64,000 nt of DNA from the NCBI RefSeq assembly GCF_000308295.2, contig NZ_HG326655.1:114763-178762 (forward strand), in the 5' to 3' direction. Made by a program: the position numbers and the translations under genes. Under the pieces are notes generated by a model that saw only the letters and a list, made by a program, of their open reading frames with translations, searched no databases and was not told where the DNA came from. Shown here piece after piece: positions 55,319 to 64,000 of the stretch. This DNA is from Afipia birgiae 34632. Its GTDB lineage: Bacteria > Pseudomonadota > Alphaproteobacteria > Rhizobiales > Xanthobacteraceae. Each line of letters begins with the position of its first letter. Within the stretch, counting starts at the first letter, position 1.

Positions 55319-56287
55319 CTAGAGCGGCGCGTCGGCTGCGGCCTCGTATTCCCTCTTGAAGCGCGCCACCAGTTCTGCGACCGGCACCACCTTGTCGACG
55401 CTTCCGATGCCCTGTCCGCTGCCCCAGATTTCCTTCCAGGCCTTCGGCTTGTTGCGTTCGCCGCTGGCGTCGGTGCCGAAATTCATCTTCGACGGATCGG
55501 ACACCGGCAGATTATCCGGGTCCATGCCAGCCGCCACAATCGACGGCTTGAGATAGTTGCCGTGCACGCCGGTGAACAGGTTTGAATAGACGATGTCGTC
55601 GGCCGAAGACGCAGCGATCATGCTCTTGTAGTTATCAGGCGCGTTGGCTTCCTGAGTGGCGATGAACGCCGAACCGATATAGGCAAAGTCGGCGCCGAGC
55701 ACGCGCGCTGCACGAATGGCGCGGCCATGCCCGATTGCACCGGACAATGCGATGGGGCCGTCGAACCATTGCCGGGTCTCGGCCACGAAGGCGAACGGCG
55801 AGATCGCGCCGGCATGCCCGCCCGCGCCGGCAGCCACCAGCACCAGGCCGTCCGCGCCCTTCTCGACAGCCTTGTGCGCGAACTTTTGATTGATGACGTC
55901 GTGAAACGTGATGCCACCCCACGCATGCACGGCCTGGTTCAACTCCTCGCGCGCGCCGAGCGAGGTGATCACCATCGGCACCTTGTGCTTCTCGCAGACC
56001 GCGAGATCCTGATCGAGACGGTTGTTGGATTTATGCACGATCTGGTTGACCGCGAACGGCGCCGAGAGGCGATCGGGATGCGCCTTGTCGTGCGCGGCGA
56101 GTTCTTCCTTGATCCGGTGCAGCCATTCATCCAGCAGCGCGGCCGGGCGCGCGTTCAATGCCGGGAACGAGCCGACGATTCCCGCCTTGCATTGAGCGAT
56201 GACGAGATCAGGGCCCGACACGATGAACAATGGTGACCCGATCGCCGGAATCGAAAGGCGACCTTTGAACAAGGCAGGCATCGACAT
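55319..56287 (-). CDS. Nitronate monooxygenase family protein
   Basis: A 322-residue FMN-dependent TIM barrel of the NPD/nitronate monooxygenase group (IPAIGSPLFIVSGPDLVIAQ, ADGLVLVAAGAGGHAGAISP with the probable catalytic His, FAYIGSAFIATQEANAPDNYK). Members oxidise alkyl nitronates such as propionate-3-nitronate, but some act on other acyl substrates. Located upstream of the thioesterase gene in one operon, which hints at acyl-CoA metabolism. Confidence 0.87.
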   Translation of the reverse strand: MSMPALFKGRLSIPAIGSPLFIVSGPDLVIAQCKAGIVGSFPALNARPAALLDEWLHRIKEELAAHDKAHPDRLSAPFAVNQIVHKSNNRLDQDLAVCEKHKVPMVITSLGAREELNQAVHAWGGITFHDVINQKFAHKAVEKGADGLVLVAAGAGGHAGAISPFAFVAETRQWFDGPIALSGAIGHGRAIRAARVLGADFAYIGSAFIATQEANAPDNYKSMIAASSADDIVYSNLFTGVHGNYLKPSIVAAGMDPDNLPVSDPSKMNFGTDASGERNKPKAWKEIWGSGQGIGSVDKVVPVAELVARFKREYEAAADAPL

Positions 56288-56406
56288 CAGAAAATCCTCT
56301 CCGCCAAAACTGAACCATCAACTGAAACCGTCAGGCGCGCGTCCGCGCTGCGGCAAATGTGCCACGGTCTTAGGGGTTACAGCCATTTCTTGAAAGGGGC
56401 TTGCGT

Positions 56407-56955
56407 CTACTGGCAGACCGCCTTGGTGACGAAATTTTCTGTCCGGCACGCGCCCTGGCCCGAAAAATACGACTTTGCGGAGCATTTCTGAGTGGATTCG
56501 ATGTCCACGCTTTTGCCCTCGGCGTAGCCCTTTTCCTTGCAGAGCTGGTCTGCCGCGGGTTTGCAGTCGGGGGCACCATTGGCAGCCGCCGGACAAAGCG
56601 TGCGACCGCTGGCCATCGTCTGGCCGGACAACGGCGCGATCCGCTTCAAGCTGTCGGTCGCATTCCGGGCGCTGGAGTTCAGCCCGTCGAGCGCCTTCCC
56701 TGGGCTGGGAAAGCTCAAACCCGAAGCGGAGTCCTTCAATAGCTTGCCGATTTCCTCGACCAGTCCCGGATTGCCGGCCGAAGGTGGAGGCTGAGGCGTC
56801 GGCGGGGCGGGTTGTTGAGAAGGCGCGACCTGAAGCTGCGGCTGAGCTTGCTGCGACCAAGCCGCCGCCGTCCCCCACACGAGCGCGAGACCGGCCACCA
56901 TCAGGACCATGCGTCCTCGCACGTTCACGAACAGATCGCTGGTGTGATTGGACAT
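56407..56955 (-). CDS. Exported Pro/Gln-rich hypothetical protein
   Basis: A 182-residue protein with a signal peptide (hydrophobic 17-30, cut near AAAWS), a Pro/Gln linker (35-60), a helical segment and a C-terminal Cys-rich region (LCPAAANGAPDCKPAADQLC, GYAEGKSVDIESTQKCS, GACRTENFVTKAVC; seven Cys). I recognise it as a conserved rhizobial hypothetical protein; no function is known. Confidence 0.78.
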   Translation of the reverse strand: MSNHTSDLFVNVRGRMVLMVAGLALVWGTAAAWSQQAQPQLQVAPSQQPAPPTPQPPPSAGNPGLVEEIGKLLKDSASGLSFPSPGKALDGLNSSARNATDSLKRIAPLSGQTMASGRTLCPAAANGAPDCKPAADQLCKEKGYAEGKSVDIESTQKCSAKSYFSGQGACRTENFVTKAVCQ

Positions 56956-57026
56956 GACTCGAGAGTATCCTGCCGCTTCCCTCTGGAAAAGGCTTTATGT
57001 CTGGCGCGATTTTCGCTGAACGCCGC

Positions 57027-57608
57027 CTAGAACAGCCTAAAGGCAATGATGAAGCCAAGTACCAGCGTGGCGGTGGCAACGATCACCCACAAGCCGAGAC
57101 GTTTCTCGATGGCTTCGCGAATCCACGTGCCGTAGCGATTGAGCAGAATCGCGACGATAAAAAACCGTCCGCCACGCGCGATGACCGAAAAGATCACGAA
57201 CAGCAGCAGATTGTAGTTGGCGAAACCGGACGTGATCGTCACGAGCTTGTAAGGAATCGGCGTGAGTCCCTTCAGCAGAATGATCCACGCGCCGTATTCT
57301 GCGTAAGAAGCACGGAACGCCTCGACCTTGTCGCCGTAGCCGTAGAGATTGATCAGCCACTGCCCGACGCTGTCATAGAGCAGCGCGCCGATGGCGTAAC
57401 CGACAACACCGCCCGCAACCGATGTTACGGTACAGACCAGCGCGTAGAGCCACGCTTTCTGTGGCCGCGCCAGCGACATCGGAATCAGCATGACATCCGG
57501 CGGAATCGGAAAGAACGAGCTTTCAGCGAACGACACGGCTCCCATCAGCCAGAGGGCATAGGGCTTGTCGGCGGCGGCGATGCACCAGTCATACATTCGT
57601 CTCAGCAT
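57027..57608 (-). CDS. YqaA/DedA-like VTT-domain membrane protein
   Basis: A 193-residue inner-membrane protein with about five helices and the VTT-domain traits ESSFFPIPPDVMLIPMSLA and LKGLTPIPYKLVTITSG. DedA/VTT proteins act in lipid-carrier or phospholipid translocation; the specific substrate is unknown here. Start at 57608; 57623 is also in frame. Confidence 0.86.
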   Translation of the reverse strand: MLRRMYDWCIAAADKPYALWLMGAVSFAESSFFPIPPDVMLIPMSLARPQKAWLYALVCTVTSVAGGVVGYAIGALLYDSVGQWLINLYGYGDKVEAFRASYAEYGAWIILLKGLTPIPYKLVTITSGFANYNLLLFVIFSVIARGGRFFIVAILLNRYGTWIREAIEKRLGLWVIVATATLVLGFIIAFRLF

Positions 57609-57671
57609 GGCGCGATGAACCACCGTCCGGGCAATTTGTCCATGTGTGGAAATGTGTAATTTAGCCGCTAA

Positions 57672-58139
57672 TCAGCGGCGTTTCTTCAACCGGCCACTCT
57701 GGAGCGCGACAATTGGTCGCCGCGCTACGCTTTCGGTGGTCTGTGGTGGCGCAATCTTGGCAGCGGCCTTTGCGGTGGCACCGGATTTCCCTGGAACCAC
57801 CGTGGTGGTGTGCGGCTTGCCCGCGGACGCTTTCGGCAGTTTTTCGGCGATGCCCTGAGCCCGTTCGCGACGATCCATTTCGGCCCACACGTCTTCCGGG
57901 CGAACACCGGCGGCCACCCAAAGGACCGACAGGTTGTAGAGCAGATCAGCGCTTTCCCGGATCACGGCTTCGGAGTCGCCGTTGACCGCGTCGATGACGA
58001 CTTCGATAGCTTCTTCGGCAAGTTTCTTGGCCATTTTCGCTGGGCCGCGCTGAAACAGCCGCGCCGTTCGCGACGTCGCCGGATCGAGATCCTTGGCCGC
58101 AATAACCGCGTGATAAAGCCGTTCTAGCGAATCACTCAT
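57672..58139 (-). CDS. hisE: Phosphoribosyl-ATP diphosphatase-like, with basic tail
   Basis: Residues 1-107 form a MazG-fold PRA-PH domain (LAEEAIEVVIDAVNGDSEAV with acidic metal ligands and ESADLLYNLSVLW), hydrolysing phosphoribosyl-ATP in histidine synthesis. About 48 extra residues (Ala/Thr/Lys-rich, ending GRLKKRR) exceed the usual HisE. No other his genes are near, so this could be a stand-alone second copy; the symbol is provisional. Confidence 0.82.
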   Translation of the reverse strand: MSDSLERLYHAVIAAKDLDPATSRTARLFQRGPAKMAKKLAEEAIEVVIDAVNGDSEAVIRESADLLYNLSVLWVAAGVRPEDVWAEMDRRERAQGIAEKLPKASAGKPHTTTVVPGKSGATAKAAAKIAPPQTTESVARRPIVALQSGRLKKRR

Positions 58140-58256
58140 CTGTTGAACCTAGATCAAATCTCTCGCCAGCGTGTTAACGGCCACCCCAAATGACTGAAAA
58201 TGCTCCAAAAAAGCAAGCCGCCGGGATTGCTCCCGGCGACATGATTGCCTAGTCGA

Positions 58257-58682
58257 TCAGTAGGTCGGAATGCGGTAGTAGCCGCCGCCCTGATACGGAT
58301 AGCCGCCGTAGTAGGCCGGGCCGCCGTAGTAATGGCGTCCGTAATACGGACCACCGCCGTAATAATAGTTGTCGCGATAGTAGTCGCGGCGGCGCTGCTC
58401 GGCGACGATGGCACCCACTGTCCCCAGCGCCATGCCCATGAAGGCGAGGCCAGCAGCATTGTTATTATAGCCGCGGCGCACCACACGGCGGCGGGCACGA
58501 GAGCTGAAATCAGTGGCCTCACTGGCATTCGCTGGCTCAGCGGAAGTTGTTTTGGCAGCCGGTGCGGCGAGCGGATGTGCCTGTGCGGCCGGCGGTGGAA
58601 CAACCACGGTCAAGACCAGCGCAGCAGCCGTCGCCAGAACCACAGCCCAGGTGAATGGCGAAGGCAAAGTCTTACGAATGAG
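58257..58682 (-). CDS. Gly/Tyr-rich membrane or exported protein
   Basis: A 141-residue protein: basic start and a hydrophobic segment (about 12-30) ending in AQA, a Pro/Ala linker, the conserved run RRGYNNNAAGLAFMGMALGT and a Tyr/Gly-rich tail (DNYYYGGGPYYGRHYYGGPA). The pattern is common in Bradyrhizobiaceae; function unknown. ATG at 58682 is preceded by GAGGA. Confidence 0.78.
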   Translation of the reverse strand, partial: LIRKTLPSPFTWAVVLATAAALVLTVVVPPPAAQAHPLAAPAAKTTSAEPANASEATDFSSRARRRVVRRGYNNNAAGLAFMGMALGTVGAIVAEQRRRDYYRDNYYYGGGPYYGRHYYGGPAYYGGYPYQGGGYYRIPTY

Positions 58683-58917
58683 CATTTCAACGTCCTCACA
58701 GGTCATCCCTGGCCAGACCGGCTAGTTGGAGGATAATCCTAGTCTTTACACTAGGTTCCTCAACCCCAACGCAAGCTGAACGACAAATGGCGAAACTGCG
58801 GCAAACTGGCGCGGAAAGGGCCAAAGGGTGACGGACAGGCGCTTGTGTGCTTGTCATCATGCCAACACAGCCGATGCTCAAAAGTAGCCTCACGTCTCCC
58901 AAGTCCAAGTGCCGCGC

Positions 58918-59949
58918 ATGTCCAGACGCCGTCTCCGCAAAACCCTGTTGCCGCTGATCGCCCTCCTGTGGGCATACGGTCCGGGCACGACGCCGGGAAC
59001 CGCCGCGTCGGCGCTGCACTTCTCATATGACCGGCCGATCGACGGCGCTGCGGCGCCGTTCGTGCTGGCATCCGCCAGGGGTTTATTTCGCACCGAAGGT
59101 CTCACCGTCACGACCGGCCAAGCGGCCGATTCGGTCGACGCCATCGCGCGCGTCGCATCCGGAAGCAGCGACATCGCGCTCGCAGACATCAACGCGCTCA
59201 TTCGCTACCGCGACAAGGAAGGGGCGGCGCCGGTCAAGGCGGTGTTCGTACTCTACAACAAGGCGCCCTACGCGATCATCGCGCGCAGGAGCCGCGGCAT
59301 CGCGACCATGCCGGACATCGAAGGCAAGACCATCGGCGTCGTCGATGGCGATCTCGCCGCGCGGCTGTGGCCGGCGATCGCGCGCAAAAACAACATCAAG
59401 CTCGACAAGATCAGGATGGAGAAAATCAGCGCTGCGGTGCGCGAGCCGATGCTCTCGGCGGGCCAACTCGATGCCGTCACCGGCTTTTCGTTTCTGTCCG
59501 CAATCAACCTGCGCGACCGCGGCGTCCCGGCAAACGATCTCGCGGTGCTTCGCTTCTCCGATTTCGGCAGCGAAGTCTACGGCCACGCGCTGATCGTCAA
59601 TCCGAAATTCGCAGCCGCCAATCCTGACGCCGTGAAAGCTTTCGTGCGCGCGACGATCGCGGGCGTTCGCCTGAGCCTCAAGGATCCGGCGCGCGCGATT
59701 GACGAGGTCCTCCTGCAGATGAGCGGCGGCTCGCGTGACGTTGAACTGGAGCGGTTGCGCGCCGTGCTGGGCGACAACATCGCCACCGACGAGGTCAAGA
59801 AGAGCGGTCTCGGCGGCATCGACAGCAGCCGTTTCGACGCGGGCATCAGCCAGATCGCGGACGATTACGAATTCCGCAAGCGGCCCTCCACAACCGACAT
59901 TTTCGACGACACGTTCCTGCCGCCCGTGAGCGCGCGCACGATCAATTGA
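58918..59949 (+). CDS. NMT1/THI5-like ABC transporter substrate-binding protein
   Basis: A periplasmic solute-binding protein of 343 residues: signal peptide (cut near AASA, about 29), then the SsuA/THI5 fold with FVLASARGLFRTEGLTVTT, ASGSSDIALADINALIRYRD and IARRSRGIATMPDIEGKTIG. Ligands of this class include sulfonates, nitrate and thiamine precursors; the substrate cannot be read here. No permease or ATPase gene adjoins it, so it is an orphan. An in-frame GTG at 58909 is an alternative start. Confidence 0.85.
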   Translation: MSRRRLRKTLLPLIALLWAYGPGTTPGTAASALHFSYDRPIDGAAAPFVLASARGLFRTEGLTVTTGQAADSVDAIARVASGSSDIALADINALIRYRDKEGAAPVKAVFVLYNKAPYAIIARRSRGIATMPDIEGKTIGVVDGDLAARLWPAIARKNNIKLDKIRMEKISAAVREPMLSAGQLDAVTGFSFLSAINLRDRGVPANDLAVLRFSDFGSEVYGHALIVNPKFAAANPDAVKAFVRATIAGVRLSLKDPARAIDEVLLQMSGGSRDVELERLRAVLGDNIATDEVKKSGLGGIDSSRFDAGISQIADDYEFRKRPSTTDIFDDTFLPPVSARTIN

Positions 59950-60056
59950 AACCGCGCAACTTCGGATTAAAATTTAACGGCAGCGGCAAAGTCCGCGATC
60001 CGCCAATAGCGAACGCGGATCTACATTTTACGAGCCTGATATCGGAGCCAAGCCAC

Positions 60057-61217
60057 TCAACTCGCTTTCAGCTTTGAGACGGTTGCAGTTCTCGGGCGCT
60101 TCGCGGGGCGTGAGTAGTCGCGTGCGGCCACGCGCTTCACCTTCTTCACGTCGGCCTTTTTCACGTCCGGTCTCGCCTGCTTTGAGCCGCGGTTATGCGC
60201 CGCATATTCCCGGCCGTCGAGCGGTGCGACATGCGGCGGGTCCCTGCCGAGATATGGGCGTCCGATTCCGAACTCCTTCCCATGCGCATCAACCCACTTC
60301 CAGAGCTTATCGGAGGAAGCCCATCGCTGGTTGCGAGTTCCGCCCTGGACGCTCACGATATCGGCCGCAAGCCCATGCCCATAGCCACCGCGGGAGCTCC
60401 CGCCATGAAACGACTTGTTGCTCGCCGCCTTCAGGCCGCTTGCGATTGACTGGCGGTAGTCATCACGGAATGCGCTGGTGATGCCGGGCGAAAGGCCCGC
60501 CGCCTCCGCCGCGTGAAGCATATGAAACAGTTTTAGCTTGAAGCTCCGATCCATGCCTCCGATCACGTAGTCCATCATCGACATGCGGACTCGCTCCGCC
60601 GCCTTCGGATCCTTCCACCCAAAATCCTGATCAACAAGCTTGGTGAAGGTTCTGGAGACAGTCACCATCTTGCCCTTCCGCTTGACGGTGACCTTCCTCC
60701 GCTCAGGCACCTTGATGGTGTCCTCCTTGGGCGTCCGTTGATAGAGCGCCCACAGATATCGATCGACACAGATGTCCACGATCAGGCACTCGTCGATAAT
60801 TTCGATGGAGCTCACGGCCCTGTTTGCATCGCCAATTTGGATATCCGACGGATCCACGCTTGCGAGTTGCATATGCGCTGGCTCGGTTGGCGGCACATCC
60901 GGCGAATTGGTCGAGGCCGTTTCGATGACCAGCTCCGGTTTGTTCAAGGCGATCAATGCGTCGGCGACTGCTCTCGATAGTTCGGCCATCGCACCATCGG
61001 TTTGACCGGGATTGTCATTGAGCATTGGCTGCGGTGCGTCGGCCAACTGCTGTCTGGCGGAGTGCGAGAGCGCGCTGATGTCGTTGCCTGGCGCCGCGCC
61101 GCTGTTCTGGATTCCTCCTGGCCCGGAGGTAGCGAGCAAGCCGACAACCCCGGTCGCGAGAACGACTGATCGCAACAATGGCGACGGCTCTGTTGAAAGT
61201 CGCTGCAGGTTCATCAT
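60057..61217 (-). CDS. Exported M15-like peptidase
   Basis: A 386-residue protein with an N-terminal hydrophobic signal/anchor (about 16-33), a long unstructured region and a C-terminal domain resembling VanY/M15 D,D-carboxypeptidases: TSAFRDDYRQSIASGLKA, GGYGHGLAADIVSV (His and Asp zinc ligands) and RDPPHVAPLDG (third ligand). It ends in a Lys/Arg-rich tail. Probable target: peptidoglycan stem peptides. ATG at 61217 follows GAGG by 8 bases; an in-frame ATG at 61409 is rejected. Confidence 0.8.
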   Translation of the reverse strand: MMNLQRLSTEPSPLLRSVVLATGVVGLLATSGPGGIQNSGAAPGNDISALSHSARQQLADAPQPMLNDNPGQTDGAMAELSRAVADALIALNKPELVIETASTNSPDVPPTEPAHMQLASVDPSDIQIGDANRAVSSIEIIDECLIVDICVDRYLWALYQRTPKEDTIKVPERRKVTVKRKGKMVTVSRTFTKLVDQDFGWKDPKAAERVRMSMMDYVIGGMDRSFKLKLFHMLHAAEAAGLSPGITSAFRDDYRQSIASGLKAASNKSFHGGSSRGGYGHGLAADIVSVQGGTRNQRWASSDKLWKWVDAHGKEFGIGRPYLGRDPPHVAPLDGREYAAHNRGSKQARPDVKKADVKKVKRVAARDYSRPAKRPRTATVSKLKAS

Positions 61218-61479
61218 TCCAGCCTCATCGGAACCGGATTGCACAAGCATGCGGACGCCGCTGATTGTTCGGACAAGGCAGCGCCCGCGCAATGGCGCAA
61301 ACGGACAGGCCGTGCGCTTTTCCCGAAAGTGTTGCCTGTGTGCAACGGCAGGCCGCAGGCCCGCTGTAATGCTCGCTGTCCGTTTTGTGCCAATTTCAGC
61401 TGCGAGCATGCTTGTTCCTCACGAGTCGGATATGTGAGGTTGGTCACGGCATCGGACACGTGCTGCAACGGGGAATGGA

Positions 61480-63038
61480 ATGGTGAATCGATTGACGCCG
61501 ACGCAATCCAACGCGGTGATGCGCCATTGGGGATCTTCGGCCATTGTGATGATCGCGGCGATGGCCGCGCTGATGGCGCCGACCGCCGACGCCGCAGCGA
61601 AACAGGCGCGCCGCACGCAACCCGCCGAGACAACGGCGCCGCGCGAGGCAGGCGAGCCGATCATGGCAATCGTGTCGATCAAGAGCCAGCAGGTCACACT
61701 CTATGACGCCGAGGGCTGGATTCTGCGCGCGCCGGTGTCGACCGGCGTCAAGGAGCGCGAGACGCCCGCCGGCGTCTTCGCCATCGTCCAGAAGAACAAA
61801 GAACACCGCTCGAACATGTATGACGATGCCTGGATGCCGAACATGCAGCGCATCACCTGGAACGGCCTCGCGTTGCATGGCGGGCCGTTGCCCGGTTATG
61901 CGGCCTCACACGGCTGCGTGCGAATGCCTTACGGCTTTGCGGAGAAGCTGTTCGACAAGACGCGGATCGGGATGCGCGTGATCATCTCGCCGGACGACGC
62001 GGCCCCGGTCGACTTTTCTCACCCGGCGCTATCGCTCTTCGTGCCGAACACCGAGGTCATCGCAGCTGCTCCGGCAAGGGCCGAGATACTCTCACGCGAG
62101 GCCGCGAACGCTATCACGACAGCCGACGAGGCCAGGAAGACTGCTGCGACAGCGGCCCGCGAGTCGGCACCGCTCGCAGCGTCTCTGCGCAAGCTGGAGC
62201 GGCTCAAGGCCCGGGCCGACGCCGAGCTCGTATCCGCAGACAAGGCGGTGGCCGCCGCCAAGACCGACCAAGCCAGGGCGAAAGCCGAGGACCGTAAGCA
62301 AAAGGCCGCTGCCATGGCAGCGGAGCTGAAGACTCGATACGACGCCGCCAAGGCGGACGCGTCATCAAAGCTCGACGCAGCCAGCGCCGCAAAGGAAGCG
62401 GCCAAGACGGCTCAGCAAAAAAGGCCGACACCGCCAAGGCGGCACTCGACGCGAAGCTCGCGCTCGAGCCGGTCTCGATCTACATCAGCCGCGCGACGCG
62501 GACGCTTTACGTCCGGCGCAACACGCGTAAGCCGGCGCCGGACGGCGGCGGCGAGGTGTTCGATGCGACCATCGAGGTCCCGGTCGCGATTCGCGATCCC
62601 GGCAAACCACTCGGCACGCACGTGTTCACCGCAGTGGCACGCACCGCCACGGGCCTGCGCTGGACCGCCGTCACGATCGAAAATGGGAATGACGCCAAAA
62701 ACGCGCTCGACCGCATCACCATCCCGAAGGAAGTCCTTGATCGCATCGCGCCGACCGCATCGCCGCGATCCTCGATCATCGTCTCAGACGAGCCCCTGAG
62801 CGAGGAGACCAACTATCGCACCGAGTTTGTTGCGGTGCTGAGCGACCAGCCCCAGGGCGGCTTCATCACGCGCAAGCCGAGCGAGGTTCTCATGGCGGAC
62901 GACGACAGCTGGGGCAACGGCAACCGACAGAGCGACGACGGCTTCGGCTTCCTTTTCCAGCGCAATCCGAATCCCCAACCGAGCAATATGCGCCGGGGCG
63001 GCGGTCAGTTCTTTCCTCCGGTGCAACGAGGGTGGTGA
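61480..63038 (+). pseudogene. L,D-transpeptidase (YkuD) interrupted by a -1 frame break
   Basis: Residues 1-310 carry a signal peptide, a YkuD domain with HGGPLPGYAASHGCVRMP (catalytic Cys) and a long Ala/Lys coiled coil. At the A6 run 62417-62422 the reading frame breaks: frame 0 continues as nonsense to 62799, while the frame one base back continues KADTAKAALDAKLALEPVSI through a second beta-rich domain to 63038. One extra A would restore a 519-residue protein. The catalytic domain lies before the break, so some function could remain. Lost base, sequencing error or programmed slippage cannot be told apart here. Confidence 0.85.
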
Positions 63039-63263
63039 TACGATGCAGCACGCCGCGCGTTGCCCTGCATGTCTGCTTCGGGTCATTGGCGGACCTTCGA
63101 TCGCGGCACCTCGACAATACGCTCCTGCCGCCGCTTGGCGCGCGCAAGATCCATTGAGTTGCGTAACGTGAAGGTAGCGGACGGACGCCGCCCCCATACT
63201 CTCAAAGATGCTTGCCGGAAGCCAAGCGTCGCAGCAGTCCCATTATCGTGCGTTGCGCGTCGG
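63039..63263. other. Intergenic stretch
   Basis: It contains TGTCTGCTTCGGGTCATTGGCGGAC-like sequence near 63068-63092, which I recall as a dispersed rhizobial intergenic motif. Short frames crossing it are not convincing genes. Nothing else is recognised. Confidence 0.4.
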
Positions 63264-64000
63264 TTACAAACTGCGCGTCGGCCAGTGCCGCTCGTGGAAC
63301 CAGGTGCGATACTCCGACGACATCTTGGCGCGCTGTGCCTGCGGCGCATGCCGCTTGCACGTCGCGACCTCATCGGTATTTTCCCGCGCCGCCCAACGTA
63401 ATTCGGCGCAGTCGTTCGGGTTGTAGGCCATCTCGAAATCCGACATCCGATCAATCACGTCCTTCAGCGACAGCGTCCACTGCGAACCATCGCTTCGGGT
63501 ATAGGATATTTTGCGCGAGGCAAGTTCGGAGGCGAGCACGCCCTGCAATTCGCTTTTCACTGCTTCAACGCTCTTGCCGGTCGGCACCGCGTAGCGCGCT
63601 GCCCGTCGTACGAAGCGATCCGGAAATCCCCGCACGACATCGATCGCAATCAGCAGACGGAAATCGCGCGCCGGCGTGGAGTAATCCTCCCAGGCTCCTG
63701 TCGTCTGGAAGATCGCAGGGCCGTTCGGCATCGCAATCTCGCCGGGCTTTTTCTCCTGATATTTTCGCCCGTTTTCCACCGAGGTGACGCGCGTCTTCAC
63801 CTGCTCGTGGAGACTCGCGATGGCGTCCGCCATCGCTTTCACCGGATCGAGCGGATCGGGCGACATCACGTCATCCATGCGATCGTAAAAATCTTCGACA
63901 CTCATCTGCGACTGGTCCAGCGAAAAATCTCCGTAACTTGGATTCTTGGCAATCTCGGCATTGGCCAGCCGCCGCAGTGCGCCGCTTCTGTCCCGCACGA
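63264..64000 (-). CDS. Hypothetical protein, 5' end beyond the window
   Basis: At least 244 residues are visible with no stop up to the right edge; a GTG at 63998 is in frame, but the true start may lie outside. Visible features: MSVEDFYDRMDDVMSPDPLD, a helical KAMADAIASLHEQVKTRV and a C-terminal NPNDCAELRWAARENTDEVA with two Cys. No family is recognised. The polar, regular composition suggests a globular, possibly exported, conserved hypothetical protein. Confidence 0.7.
   Translation of the reverse strand, partial: VRDRSGALRRLANAEIAKNPSYGDFSLDQSQMSVEDFYDRMDDVMSPDPLDPVKAMADAIASLHEQVKTRVTSVENGRKYQEKKPGEIAMPNGPAIFQTTGAWEDYSTPARDFRLLIAIDVVRGFPDRFVRRAARYAVPTGKSVEAVKSELQGVLASELASRKISYTRSDGSQWTLSLKDVIDRMSDFEMAYNPNDCAELRWAARENTDEVATCKRHAPQAQRAKMSSEYRTWFHERHWPTRSL

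Noticed and set aside
59955-59975. Possible remnant of the double-hairpin element (AACTTCGGATT)
   Set aside because: Only about a dozen bases match one arm, with no partner arm or CTAG end; chance similarity is likely.

Overview
The window is chromosomal DNA from a high-GC alphaproteobacterium. The best fit is family Nitrobacteraceae (formerly Bradyrhizobiaceae: Afipia, Rhodopseudomonas, Bradyrhizobium, Nitrobacter). The grounds are a 16S-tRNA-Ile-tRNA-Ala-23S operon whose 23S helix 9 carries an insertion, a SAM-II riboswitch on metX, a CckA-pathway type CpdR, a TlpA closely resembling that of Bradyrhizobium, the argH-lptM-lysA order, a TIGR02302 protein and a PduO adenosyltransferase/etfBA/hbd group. 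The genus call rests on recognition, not on a search.

Layout. 1-3457 (minus): the 5' end of 23S, tRNA-Ala(TGC), tRNA-Ile(GAT), complete 16S, a long leader and a strong promoter. 3.9-10.5 kb: M23 cell-wall peptidase, clpB, a MOSC protein and a TIGR02594 cell-wall hydrolase. 10.7-16 kb: the metX-metW methionine pair behind a SAM-II attenuator, back to back with a chorismate mutase/aminotransferase/prephenate dehydrogenase operon. 16-26 kb: DUF2125, ChaC, PlsC, YdcF, ftsEX, a zinc-ribbon protein with cpdR, an MFS exporter, an SDR, and a SoxR regulator divergent from a monooxygenase with a textbook SoxR promoter. 26-28.6 kb and 36.4-39.2 kb: two separate ArsR/AHSA1/VOC modules, in opposite orientation, that share a TAACC-N4-GGTTA operator. 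28.7-36.4 kb: TIGR02302, a methyltransferase, gene debris, lysA-lptM-argH and divergent tlpA. 39.1-43.1 kb: a small motility-type protein, hbd, etfAB, a cobalamin adenosyltransferase and a twin-TM protein. 43.4-50.7 kb: BrkB, a soluble hybrid histidine kinase with a histone-H1-like tail, gluQRS, an AlkA glycosylase with a lysine-rich tail, DUF2855, an HNH nuclease, a dead alkene reductase and lrgAB. 50.8-64 kb: envelope and periplasmic proteins, dsbB, tRNA-Leu(CAA) with a GrlR-like gene, lipid enzymes, a hisE-like gene, a solute-binding protein, an M15-like peptidase, a frameshifted L,D-transpeptidase and a gene running off the end.

The most striking non-coding signal is a family of about 160-bp intergenic elements made of two long hairpins separated by an A/T-rich linker and bounded by CTAG-like ends. 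Four near-complete copies (one inverted) and one half-copy fossil are present. Matching substitutions in opposite arms show that the hairpins, not the primary sequence, are conserved. No phage, conjugative element or CRISPR array is visible, and the region is mostly core genome.
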